Positions 1 to 9,916 of a stretch of DNA of 64,000 nt are shown piece by piece. This stretch comes from Muricea muricata (lineage: Eukaryota > Cnidaria > Anthozoa > Malacalcyonacea > Plexauridae), in assembly GCA_963855995.1 (NCBI GenBank), contig OY979728.1, positions 9,880,004-9,944,003 on the forward strand, read 5' to 3'. The notes beneath the pieces are model-generated. The model was not told the origin of the DNA, did not search any database, and saw only the letters and a list, made by a program, of their open reading frames with translations. Numbering within the stretch: position 1 is the stretch's first letter; each line of letters starts with the position of its first letter. A program made the translations under genes and the position numbers.

Positions 1-359
1 TGTGACCCAATTCTTCACACACCATTAAGCAACCTACCATAGGTCCAAGTAGTTCTAGGTTTGATTAACAGCGATTCATTTGTTTAGAATATATTCTGAT
101 GTATTTAGGGGGGGAACTTTCTTTTTGTGCGGTGTTTACTTTCGAGACTCCACGGTGTATAGAAATAGGTCCTCTACTTCACGAACCTGATACGCTGGTT
201 AGACATCTTACGTCGTCACGATGAGGGCGGAGTTGCGAATGAAACTTGAATGATTTGGTTTGCAAAATTTGCGATATCGTGTAAACAACTGGAAAAAAGA
301 TCAGCTTTTGGTGAAGAACCATTCTCTGAGTGGCATCTTCATAAAACATATTACAGTAT

Positions 360-597
360 ATGCAGCCAAAAACGAACAACCTGTTCTGGCCTGATGAAAA
401 CAGGCTTGAACAATGTTTTGCTGCCAAAATTGTTCAAGGTTGTTAGCAATGTCGTTCAACAGTGTTAAACCTGATTGCAAGCTAGTTCAGGCTCAACAAT
501 GCTGAACAATATTGCTGATTACCTTGGACAATGTGGGCAGCAAAACATCACTCTTGTTTTTATCAGGCCAGAACAGGTTGTTCGTTTTTGGCTGCAT
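360..597. mobile_element. MITE, family A (GCAGCAAAAAACGAACAACC ends)
   Basis: Inverted repeat: the left end reads CAGCCAAAAACGAACAACCTG and the right end is its reverse complement ending CGTTTTTGGCTGC. Inside are the shared motifs CTGGCCTGATGAAAACAGG and CAATGTTTTGCTGCC. Other copies lie at about 4189-4937 (split), 26681-26920 and 49944-50088 (partial). No coding capacity. Confidence 0.75.
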
Positions 598-1077
598 AGA
601 AAACCAAAGGCCGGATTTTGGAGAAATGTAAGGAAAGGTGGGGAGATTTTTAGGGGAGCTACTATTATGATCGCTTCCTATGAAGTCGACAAAGGGTAGG
701 AATAAAAAACACCTTACTTTTTTTTAATCATGTCTGCTTGTCTGGTAATAAGCTAAAGAAGACATTTACTAGGGAAGGTGCAAAAATGATGGGGGAGGTG
801 CTGAAAATTTCAGGAGAGGTGTGAAGTGATCCCAGGGGAGGTGCAAACCCCCCCTTAAAATCCGACCTTGGGGAACCAGACAGTATATTCAAGGAAAATA
901 AATAAAAGATACCTAATGATTGCCTGCTAAATGCAACAATTAGTCTGTTCTTCTTTATGGGTAAAATTGAATGAACATTGGCTGCAGAAAGTAGAAAATT
1001 TACACATTATACGTCATACAACCACAAAAAGATACAGGACATTTAAAAGTTGATCTGATACAATCATAAAGACTCAC

Positions 1078-3206
1078 CGTCAGCATCAGCTGTAACTTGT
1101 TTACATAAGAGTTTCCCATGAATATCCCAGAGACACAAATCTTCCCCTCCGGAACAAAATACAAAATCTTGCATGTTCATGCTCACAAGACACTAAAATT
1201 TAAACATGTTGAAAATGGTTACTGAAACAAATGCACAAGTCCCAGGAGAAGAACGAAAGCAATCAGCTAGAATGAGCTTCTTGAAATTAGTAAAATAATT
1301 TCAGAGTTTGGTTGCAAAAAAATGAAAAAATATAGCCTTGCAAAGCTTGTAAGTCTTGCATGCAATTGTACTATGCATAGGCAAGCTATCACATTTGAAT
1401 TATGCAACTTTATGCATCTGTATTATGCAACTTTTTTGAACCAAACTAAACAATTTTATCAATTTCAAGATGTTCTTAATAGCTGTGCAGAGCAGATTTC
1501 TTCCTTTGTCCTCAGTAAAAATTTAGTCTTTTATGAGTAAGTCTCATTAGATTTGGTCATATTTTCTTTGTCATGTTTGAAACTTCCCTGCAGTTTTTAG
1601 ACCATACTCTGTTAAATATTGTATGACGAAAGTAATCTTTACAGCTGGATAATGTCACGCTACAAGATCCCTGAGTTGTGGAACACACAGAATGCTGCAG
1701 TTGTGCCGGCCCCATGGGGTGGGGGCAGGGGCGTAAATCCTGGGGGAGGGGGTATGGGAGTTGGTTCACCCCCTCCAAAGATTAAAATGAACAGTTTTGT
1801 CGGGCAAAACTAAGTGTTTAGTCGGGCAAAAGCAACCAAGTGTTTTAAAGAAAATTTATTTTGTTTAAGTTAAAAGGTAAAAAAATACTAAATTACGAAG
1901 TTGGAGCAATATAATGCGTAACAAAATGATTTTTTTTTACTTTTATCTATTTGACAATAACTTTTATTTGTGAGTAATATCTACTTAGTGTGGGCATGGC
2001 ATTTTCAACCACGCCCTTTTGTTGGGCAAAATTAGTTCACACTTCCCAATCTTGAGACCCAAATTACGCCCCTGGGTGGGGGATTGGTGGTACATACAAT
2101 AAGGGTATGGTTCCTGTGTTATTACTCTCTTACATACCTTAACTGTGCTGCCGTGATCTTGAATGGTGTTTAAACATACACCATCACCACAATCCCAAAT
2201 GTGCATAAATAGTTAAGAAGTAATACTGTGAAACTGACAAGGTAGAAAGCTCTACGATGAGATAAACAAAGAATGGAGGAATGGAAAAGAATGAAGGGAA
2301 ATGTAAAGAAAAGGAATGAAGGGAAATGTAAAGAAAAGGAAGAGAAATGTAAAGAATAACAAAAGATGAAAAGGATGGTTATGTAATAAATAGAAGCTCA
2401 GAAAAAAACAACTGAAAGAAAGAATGGCAAGTGATAAATAGAATCGATGAATAAAAATGGATGAATGGAAGAAAGAGACGGATGGAAAGAAATGAATAGG
2501 AAAGGAAAAATTGGGAAGGGATATATACTCATTGCCATGCATGGAAGAAAGAATGGAAAAGAAAAAAAGGAGAGGGATTACTAAAAAGAATGAAGATAAT
2601 GAAATGGAATGTAAAGAAATGAATGAATGAATAAAATGAGATAACCAAAGGAAAAACTACAAGATCAACAAAAGGATATTCTAATAGTTTTATCAGATGA
2701 CGCTGTTATTAATATTGGACATGAATCCTTCTGTTTGAATCCTGTTTTTTGATGAACCAGCATTGAGGTGACTGGTCTCGTGTGGCCTTGCAAGCTATGT
2801 AGTAGATCACCATTCTTAATGAAGAAATAAAAAAAAATATTTATATCATGTACCTGACAAGGTTTTGAGTGAATTATCGTTTTCCTTGTCAATAAGGAAA
2901 CAAAATGATGTTGCAAAATAATGTTTATTTACTACCTTAAAGTCCCAAATGATAACCAAGTTATCATCAGCAGATGAAGCTAACCTAAAAAAATACAAGG
3001 TATATAATGGTTGGAGGGTACCAAGGTAATTGGAGCTACTTTCAATCCAAGCACAGGCATAGAAGATTGGTATAAAATCATGATAAAAATCACCTTGTGT
3101 CATCTATGATCTTTATAATATTCACAATATCTTGATGCCCCATTAAAACACGGATCTCAGTAAAAGGGTTACAAGGTTGGTCATCTTCGATGGCCGGAAC
3201 ATTCAC
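1078..3206 (-). CDS. WDR41: WDR41-like WD40-repeat protein (partial, 5 exons)
   Basis: Five minus-strand exons join in frame: 3094-3206, 2936-2984, 2680-2814, 2138-2200 and 1078-1192. Their translation follows the N-terminal part of animal WDR41 as I recall it: a lead-in with NPFTEIRVLMGHQDIV, then LASSADDNLVIIWDF, LLHSLQGHTRPVTSM, ILITASSDKTIRIWD, DHGSTVKCL and CSGGEDLCLWD, giving about three WD40 blades. In vertebrates WDR41 binds C9orf72 and SMCR8 and recruits that complex to lysosomes. The intron between the third and fourth exons (2201-2679) has AT-AC ends; the others are GT-AG. The first coding exon lies upstream of 3206 and was not found; the C-terminal blades lie beyond base 1. The frame across all four junctions makes a pseudogene unlikely. 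The family assignment is from memory, not a search. Confidence 0.85.
2201..2679 (-). other. U12-type (minor spliceosome) AT-AC intron of WDR41-like gene
   Basis: On the transcript strand the intron starts ATATCCTTT just after the exon end at 2680, which is the U12 5' splice-site consensus. It ends with TTCTTAAC (2219-2212), close to the U12 branch-site consensus, followed by a terminal AC at 2202-2201. The presumed branch A (2213) lies about 12 bases from the 3' end, the short spacing typical of U12 introns. No GT-AG pair in the region restores the frame, whereas the AT-AC junction gives the continuous WD40 strand DKTIR-IWDCGDG. Confidence 0.85.
2250..2660 (+). repeat. Purine-rich low-complexity tract
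   Basis: About 400 bases made almost only of A and G on the plus strand, with degenerate GGAAATGTAAAGAAAAGG and GAATGAA-type units. It fills the AT-AC intron, so the transcript is pyrimidine-rich there. The open frame antisense to it (poly-Phe/Ser/Leu) is a composition artefact. Confidence 0.8.
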
Positions 3207-4188
3207 CTACATGGGAAAATATCAGATCACTGGGTTGGCACTCTTAGGAGGTAACTACCTCCTACTACCATATTGAAATACACCATATGCTAGCTTTCAC
3301 AAACCATCATACCAAAGCATCAAAGAACACTGCAAATTTCCTGCAGTTTAATGCCAACTTGAGTACTTTAACCATGCAGGGATACCAGATTGATAGAGAG
3401 CAAGGGGCAGATTGTTTTTAAAGGGCAATGGTAATCAGTACAGTCACATTGTTTAGTGGTGGGACCTTGAACATTTGTGGTATACGATTTAGAAATCAAG
3501 CAATATTTTTAACATTTTCAAATGACATGCATAATATTTATGGTGTTTACAACTGTTACATTGATTGGAAAAATGACAAAACATTTAAGTTCCACATCCA
3601 GTTTACATGTTGTCCAACCAGCTTTCCCTAAAGGTATTTTCAACACAGGTGGAAGTACTTGTAAACTTCCCCAAGTATCAAATTTTATGCTTACATGTTC
3701 ATGTATAAGCCACTTCCAAATGCAATCACGCCCTCCCCCCTCCCCCAGCGAACCACCAGAATTTGACTTTTCAAAAGGGTTAGCCTGGAAGGGGGAGGGG
3801 GTGATCGCAGTTGGAATTGATCATATATTATGCCTGTCTAAAATCTAAAAGGCACCTTTTGCTCTCAAAGGGCAATGGGTGCAGTTGCTCCCCCCCCCCT
3901 TTGCATCCCAGATCCGACATCCCCAACTAATGCATGCAGAATTTATGATACACATTGATGACCTTGATTGACTTGATTTGCATTAATTTTAGCAAATTAG
4001 AATGGCCAACAATCTGAACAATCCTATATTCAATAAATCCATATATATGGTTGTTTTATGAAGCTTTGTGTTTGCCCACCTCTTCAACATGTTTTGGTTG
4101 CAATACAGCCACCGAAATACGATTTGTACTTGGCCAAAGCTTGCTAAACATATCTCAAAATGTTTCATACGAAACCATCTCGTTTGCA

Positions 4189-4937
4189 CAGCAAGAAACG
4201 CACAACTTGTTCTGGCCTGATGAGTGATGAAATCTGCGGCGCAGGCTAGTTGAAAACAGGATTGAACAATGTTGAGCTGCCCACAGTGAGTGTGCAAGGT
4301 TCTCAACAATACTGAACCACTGAGCTATACTAGTATCTGGAGACCGCATTCCCGTCCAAAAAGCGTAATCGAAAACATGGCGGATTGTGACCACTGAGCT
4401 TTATTACCTCTGGAGAAAGCACGCGCCGCCATATTTGATGCAAATTAAATGGCGACGATTTGCAAAATTGGTTCCCGATCACTGAGCTTTAGGTCATGGC
4501 TAAAGGGGATAAACGAGAGGTAGGTTTTCAAGATGGCGGCTGTTTTTCAAGATTCTTAAAACGAGAACGAATCAACAACCAGACATTTATAGCATTCCTA
4601 AAGCTTACCCTAACCCTAACCCTAACCCTAACCACAATTTAGGAATGCTATAAATGTCTGGTTGTTGATTCGTTCTCGTTTTAAGAATCTTGAAAAATAG
4701 CCGCCATCTTGAAAACCTACCTCTCGTCCATCCCCTTTACCCATGACCCTGAGCTTTACGATATATAGTACAGCTCATTGTAGTACTGAACAAGTTGTTG
4801 AGCCTGAACTAGCCTGCAGTCAGGTGTAACAATGTTGAACAATATTGCTGACAACCTCAAACGATTTGGGCAGCAAAACATTGTTCAATCCTGTTTTCAT
4901 CAGGCCAAAACAGGTTGTACGTTTTTTGCTGCGTAAC
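4189..4937. mobile_element. MITE family A copy split by a nested insertion
   Basis: The left half (about 4189-4315) carries GCAAGAAACGCACAACTTG and CTGGCCTGATGA; the right half (about 4786-4937) carries CCTGATTTTCATCAGGCC-like sequence and ends CGTTTTTTGCTGCG. The interruption begins and ends in TACTGAAC-like sequence, consistent with a later element landing in the older one. Confidence 0.65.
4492..4749. repeat. Long inverted repeat with telomere-like loop
   Basis: Arms of about 110 bases (4492-4600 and 4638-4749) are near-perfect reverse complements, including AAGATGGCGGCT / AGCCGCCATCTT and GTCTGGTTGTTGATTCG. The loop at 4608-4633 is just over four copies of CCCTAA, the animal telomere repeat. 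The inverted repeat sits inside the nested insertion. Confidence 0.85.
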
Positions 4938-5154
4938 AGTCCACATTTTGACACATGATCTTTTCGAAAATTTACCTCAAAACGTCATGTTAGCTGTTAC
5001 ATAGTGGACATTACCACTGTATACCTAGTGGCATTACCAAGCCACAGAATAGAAACTAACAGAAGGTTCACTCTTGTGGAAACCTGTACGTCACCTTTAT
5101 ACACTGAGCTGAACAAATGTAGTACATCTTGCTACTAGTTTCCGTCATTCGAAC

Positions 5155-5280
5155 GGAGGTTATGCGATTCTTCAACAAGAAAGATCCTTTGAAATAAATT
5201 CTAAATTCTTCTAATGGAGGTTATGCGATATTTCAACAAGAAAGATCCTTTGAAGTAGATTCTAAATTCTTTCTAATTCC
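5155..5280 (+). repeat. Tandem duplication, two ~66-base copies
   Basis: GGAGGTTATGCGAT is followed by TTCAACAAGAAAGATCCTTT and TCTAAATTCTT in both copies, with a few differences between them. No coding signal. Confidence 0.8.
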
Positions 5281-5486
5281 ACTCGTGATTCTAAACGTAG
5301 CCACAGAAAACGACTACTTGCACAAATTCTTCAAATTTCAAAATGATGCAATGTCAGCGTGGTAGATGGAAAATAACAACACCCTTGTTTAGGGCACTGA
5401 AACGAGAACGTCAAACTGCGTAACTTAATAGAGCTCAGTGGTGATCACTGAGCGTGACTGGTGATTTATATAGAGAATAATACGTG

Positions 5487-5583
5487 GGTGCGCGGAAATA
5501 CCAGATTTATTTCGAGTGTTGAACATGAGAAATATCATGTTCAACACGAGAAATAAATCTGGTATTTCCAAGCACCCATGCAT
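5487..5583. repeat. Short fold-back element
   Basis: Near-perfect palindrome: GAAATACCAGATTTATTTCG and TGTTGAACATGA on the left, their reverse complements on the right, and outer ends GTGGGTGC / GCACCCA. Probably a small MITE. Confidence 0.8.
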
Positions 5584-6571
5584 TTTTCTATTTATTATGT
5601 GATAAGAATGAGATAGGCCAAGAATGTGATAGGTAAGAATTTGACTCAAGAAGAATGCAACTAACCCTCTAAATTCCTAGGTAGGGATTTTAACATGGTT
5701 AAAATTTCGTCGGTACCCTTCAAAAAAAGTTTATCCCCTTGCCATTTTCTCGTTCTCAGAAAATATTATTCGCCAGACTTTAAACTGATCGAGCCTCGAG
5801 GGTTAGTGTTACACGACTATTTCTGGCGTGCTCACTTGCCAAGAGCTACTGTATGCATCAATTTAGTTGTTTTAAAAAATTAAATAGCAACACTCCACAA
5901 TCAGTCGCCACATTCTTTTGCATCAAAACAACGAAACATAACAATTTTGGCTTCAGCCCTTCCCGTTCATAACCACCGGTTACCGCCACTCCTTGAAGTG
6001 CGTCATGTCCTTTTGGTGGGAAATTGAGAATGCTAAAAAATCCATGCTATGGTACCGTAGTACGTGTAATCTGTCTAAAATAGATTTATTCAGCGCCCTT
6101 TCCTTGACCCTTTTTCCTCCCTTCCCTCGGCCTGTCATCGGATCATAAGTTAGCAAAAAATGCGTGCACGATAAGCATGAATAGCTCTTTTGTTATCAGG
6201 CAAAAAAGACTTGACACGCGAGAGTTTGATACCCATATAAAGTAAAAATACCAAACCTCTCTCGAAAGGTCGTTTATTTTGGGTTACATAAAAAATTGTC
6301 GAATCCGAAAATCCGATTCTGAAAGAGGAAGAAATCACATGAAATTTTAATGCATATGTGACGCTTAGGCCGGAAGTATGAATATAATTAGCGTTCAATT
6401 AGAGCGTTTTTTTTTCTGTGCGCAGAAGCAGTAGTGCTTGTAAAGTGTAAAGTATCAACAACAATAATAATATAAACAAAGGGGGAACGAAAGCCGTCCA
6501 CATGCACAGATGTACTTTGATTTGAGGCAAGCGAGGGAAAAACACGCGTTCAAAACTTTTGTAAAATTAAA

Positions 6572-8239
6572 ATGTCCCTGGATACGACAAGCGTTTTCGT
6601 ACACGAAGAATCGCTCGCCAAAGAGACACTCAGAACACTGAACCAGATGCGAGGACAACGCCAACTGTGCGATATAATATTGCTCGTAAATGGCACAGAA
6701 ATCCCCACGCATCGTGCGATTTTGGCCGCTTGTTCTCCGTATTTCCGAGCGATGTTCCTATCCGGTTTTGTCGAAGCTTTTCAGCCGCAAGTCGTGCTTA
6801 AAGATGTGGATACGATTGCGTTGATGAAGATTGTCGATTTTTTTTACACGTCCGAATTGCACGTCCATATCAGTGAAGTCGAGGCAATATTAAATATTGC
6901 TTGTCTGTTACATTTGGACTATATAATTGAGGAGTGTGAGAAATTACTGCGTCGCAACATCACGCCTGGGAATTGTTTGGGCTTGAAGACGGTTGCTCAG
7001 ACTTACTCGTTGAACTTCTTGTTCAAGCAAGCGTGGCGGTACAGTCTGTGGCATTTCGGAAGCGTAGTGAAAGAGGAGGAATTCCTTAGATTGCCTGCAG
7101 ATGAGCTGAAGCTACTGGTCAGCGATGATCTTTTAAAAGTGAAGGATGAATGTGAGGTGGTGAATGCAATATGGCAGTGGTTGAAGTATGACTTCACCAA
7201 GCGCTGTACCATCGTCACTGAGGTCCTGCAGCACATCAGATTTCCACTGATGAGCGTTGCGGATATGATGCACAACAGCCAGGTTAAGGAGTTCTGCCAG
7301 AATTACACCCTCTGCCGTCAACTGGTCAGGGAGGCGATCAGGTACAACTCTACCCCCCGACGGCCAATCCACGATGCAAACCCCCGCATAAAGCCTCGTT
7401 TGGCCTCCGAGGACATTTATGTGATTGGCGGGTGGTCTAATGGGCAAAAAATGAGCACGGTTCAGTGTTTCAATGTGAACACCTTAAAGTGGACGTGCAT
7501 GGCAGGAATGACCATAGCAACCGTTGCTAAGGAAGACTATTTTCGAGTGGTCGTCGTTGACGACGAACTGTTCACGGTTAGTCGGAACAAGGTGGGCAAG
7601 TTTGATCCAATCCTGAATTGTTGGATAACCATTGCTAATGGTCCCGATGTTCAATGTAAGTGGGCTGGTGTGTGTCATTTGAATGGCTTGATCTATGTTG
7701 TCGGAGGTCACAGCAGTATGTGTGCGAAGTCATTTGATCCAGAGACTTGCACATGGACAGAACTACCGTCCATGAAGTGCGCTAGATATTACCCGGGTGT
7801 TGCTGTGTTGGGCGGTAAGATTTACGCCGTTGGCGGATTGGATCATCTTTGGTCGCCGTTGAAAGCGGCTGAAAGGTACGACCCTGCAACCAACCAGTGG
7901 CAGCTCATCTCAAGTATGGGAGTCTCTCGATGGAGCTTGGGCGTTGCCGTGGTCAACAACATGCTCTATGCAATTGGTGGATCCGACTCAAAGGAATTGT
8001 GGGCAAATTCCGTTGAGGTGTATGATCCCTTACGTAACAAGTGGATTCAAAACGTGAACCCGATGAACGAAGGACGGCGATGCCTGGGCGTTGCAGTTGT
8101 GAACAACAACATCTATGTCGTTGGCGGACGTGTTGTGAACACAATTGAGTTTTATGATCGCAAGAAAAATCAATGGAAAATTGTTGGGTCAGTGAACTCT
8201 CAGTGTAACTTTGGCTGTGTTGCATTGCGACCAATCTAG
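6572..8239 (+). CDS. Intronless BTB-BACK-Kelch (KLHL-type) protein
   Basis: A 555-residue protein in one uninterrupted frame. The BTB domain spans about residues 28-135 (CDIILLVNGTEIPTHRAILA, then SPYFRAMF), BACK about 140-245, and Kelch about 280-553 with blade starts IYVIGG, IYVVGG, IYAVGG, LYAIGG and IYVVGG; one earlier blade is degenerate (DELFTVSRNKVGKFD). KLHL proteins of this layout generally bind cullin-3 through BTB-BACK and present substrates through the propeller for ubiquitination. The start is set by ATG after AAAATTAAA, a good animal context, and gives a complete BTB. Length is normal for the family. I cannot assign an orthologue number. The lack of introns, unlike its neighbours, may reflect retroposition or a family that has long been intronless. 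Confidence 0.93.
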   Translation: MSLDTTSVFVHEESLAKETLRTLNQMRGQRQLCDIILLVNGTEIPTHRAILAACSPYFRAMFLSGFVEAFQPQVVLKDVDTIALMKIVDFFYTSELHVHISEVEAILNIACLLHLDYIIEECEKLLRRNITPGNCLGLKTVAQTYSLNFLFKQAWRYSLWHFGSVVKEEEFLRLPADELKLLVSDDLLKVKDECEVVNAIWQWLKYDFTKRCTIVTEVLQHIRFPLMSVADMMHNSQVKEFCQNYTLCRQLVREAIRYNSTPRRPIHDANPRIKPRLASEDIYVIGGWSNGQKMSTVQCFNVNTLKWTCMAGMTIATVAKEDYFRVVVVDDELFTVSRNKVGKFDPILNCWITIANGPDVQCKWAGVCHLNGLIYVVGGHSSMCAKSFDPETCTWTELPSMKCARYYPGVAVLGGKIYAVGGLDHLWSPLKAAERYDPATNQWQLISSMGVSRWSLGVAVVNNMLYAIGGSDSKELWANSVEVYDPLRNKWIQNVNPMNEGRRCLGVAVVNNNIYVVGGRVVNTIEFYDRKKNQWKIVGSVNSQCNFGCVALRPI

Positions 8240-9916
8240 GTAGACTGAGTGGTTGCTTTGGAACTGCCTGTGAACATTAGTTAATAGCCAACTGTGCTAG
8301 TGTAACAGGCATTCTGTTGTTGCTGATCGCCATAGATGATTGAACATGTCGGAACTACTAGCATAAGGGTTAGCATTCTAGAGCGGACAAGCATGATATG
8401 CTATGGTGTGTATTTTGGGTGCCAGACTATAGAACAGAATACTTCTAAGAATAGTTGGTTACTTCCAAGTTTTTAAGTCTAGGGAGTAAAAAGGTCTATT
8501 TTTTCAAATTAGGCTGAAGAAATAATACCTTTGGTTCCCATACAGCCTTAATTTTTTACTTTTGACATGAAATTGCTCTAGTTTATTCAAAACTGCAAAA
8601 AAACCATGTGAAAACCTACTGATCCTAATTTTTTCATAATATGAAACTGGAACCAGAGGTAATTTTTTAGGCATTGGCAACGTAATGTCGACTAATCATA
8701 GTACATAAAGAGTAATTAAAAGTAGAGACTGGCCTGAGACACTGCAGACTGAAACAGAAAGTTAATTAAATATATATATATATATATATAATGAAACAAA
8801 TCTATGTAAATATTTAAGATTGAAATTGTCAAAAAGGCAAGGTTATATAAAGACAACATAGTTTATTCATATTTGTACTTTGGTAATAGGATTATTTATC
8901 AAGTATGGAACAAATATATATTTGAATAATTGATAGAAATTGTGAGGCGTATCAACAGTGAAGTATCTGCAATTCAAATTAGCCACAATGTTGTGTTATT
9001 TATTAAACTTGATGGCTCCAATGCTTTGAACCAAAAGCACCAGGTCTTTTACCCATTGCAAATCAATAATGAAGTCTTATAATTTTCAAGTGTATATTAA
9101 GACCTTGTCCTAGTGTTTGCCCCTTTCAGTTACCCTTTCATTGTTAAAATCCGACTTTCCAGTTCAGAGGTGTTCACAAATTGCAGCTTATTTGAACAGT
9201 TGCTACCACAATTTTTTTGTGCAAAACATTAATGAATATATACGCACCTTTAGTGGTAAAACATTTCTGAAACTTTTACAAACTACATGCTGAACTGCCA
9301 ATTTTTATGATGAACAAAAAAATTTAAAAAATCTTTCCCGCCAAAGAGCTTCCACTTTAATTGGGCAATTTTGCAAACTTATGCCTCTAATGATTTATTT
9401 ATTGGATGTAAATTATAAACTTAACCTGCGATAAAATATTTATTTTATTTTAGATTTTTACGAAACCCAAATAGATAAGCTTGATGCTTTATGCACAACT
9501 TTTTAACTTTCGTTTTTTGGCGTTCGTTTGGAATTTTTACAGTACATTCAGTACATTACTACTCCAAGAGGAAAATTATAATACATTGCATAAAAAAGCT
9601 GTATTTATTGAAGAGGGATAATTTTTGCACGTCTATTTTGAAACGCGCATCAAAAAAGAAAAACTGCTCTAGGTAGGTCTTGATTTTAAACATACCAAAT
9701 GATTAAAATGCGTTCAAAATGATGTAACTTTATGTTTTTCAATTGTCAGGCTTAGAGAAATAAACTATTAAAGTGGAAGCTGTGGTCTAAAGGTTACGTC
9801 AGGTTACGTAATAACAATATTAATAAATAGTCACTTCGTGAATAATTTCAACGTGGCTGTGCTAGATCTTTGTAAATACGTTGAAATAAAATCATTTTGT
9901 CCGTCTTTGGTTTGTT
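8240..9916 (+). other. Kelch 3' flank and ETFA 5' flank
   Basis: AT-rich, without a recognisable exon on either strand. It contains a short TA microsatellite at about 8770-8790. The Kelch 3' UTR must occupy the first part and the ETFA promoter the last part; I saw no clear TATA box or initiator. Confidence 0.5.

Larger units (their letters stand above)
3207..6571. other. Intron/intergenic stretch, repeats only
   Basis: Holds the unseen 5' part of the WDR41-like gene and the upstream region of the Kelch gene. I could identify only repeats: a nested MITE at 4189-4937, a tandem duplication of about 66 bases at about 5155-5280, and a fold-back at 5487-5583. Bases 5600-6571 look unique and AT-rich with no recognisable exon. 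Confidence 0.6.

Noticed and set aside
2252-2542. 96-residue Phe/Ser/Leu-rich frame on the minus strand
   Set aside because: Antisense of the purine tract inside the AT-AC intron; composition artefact.
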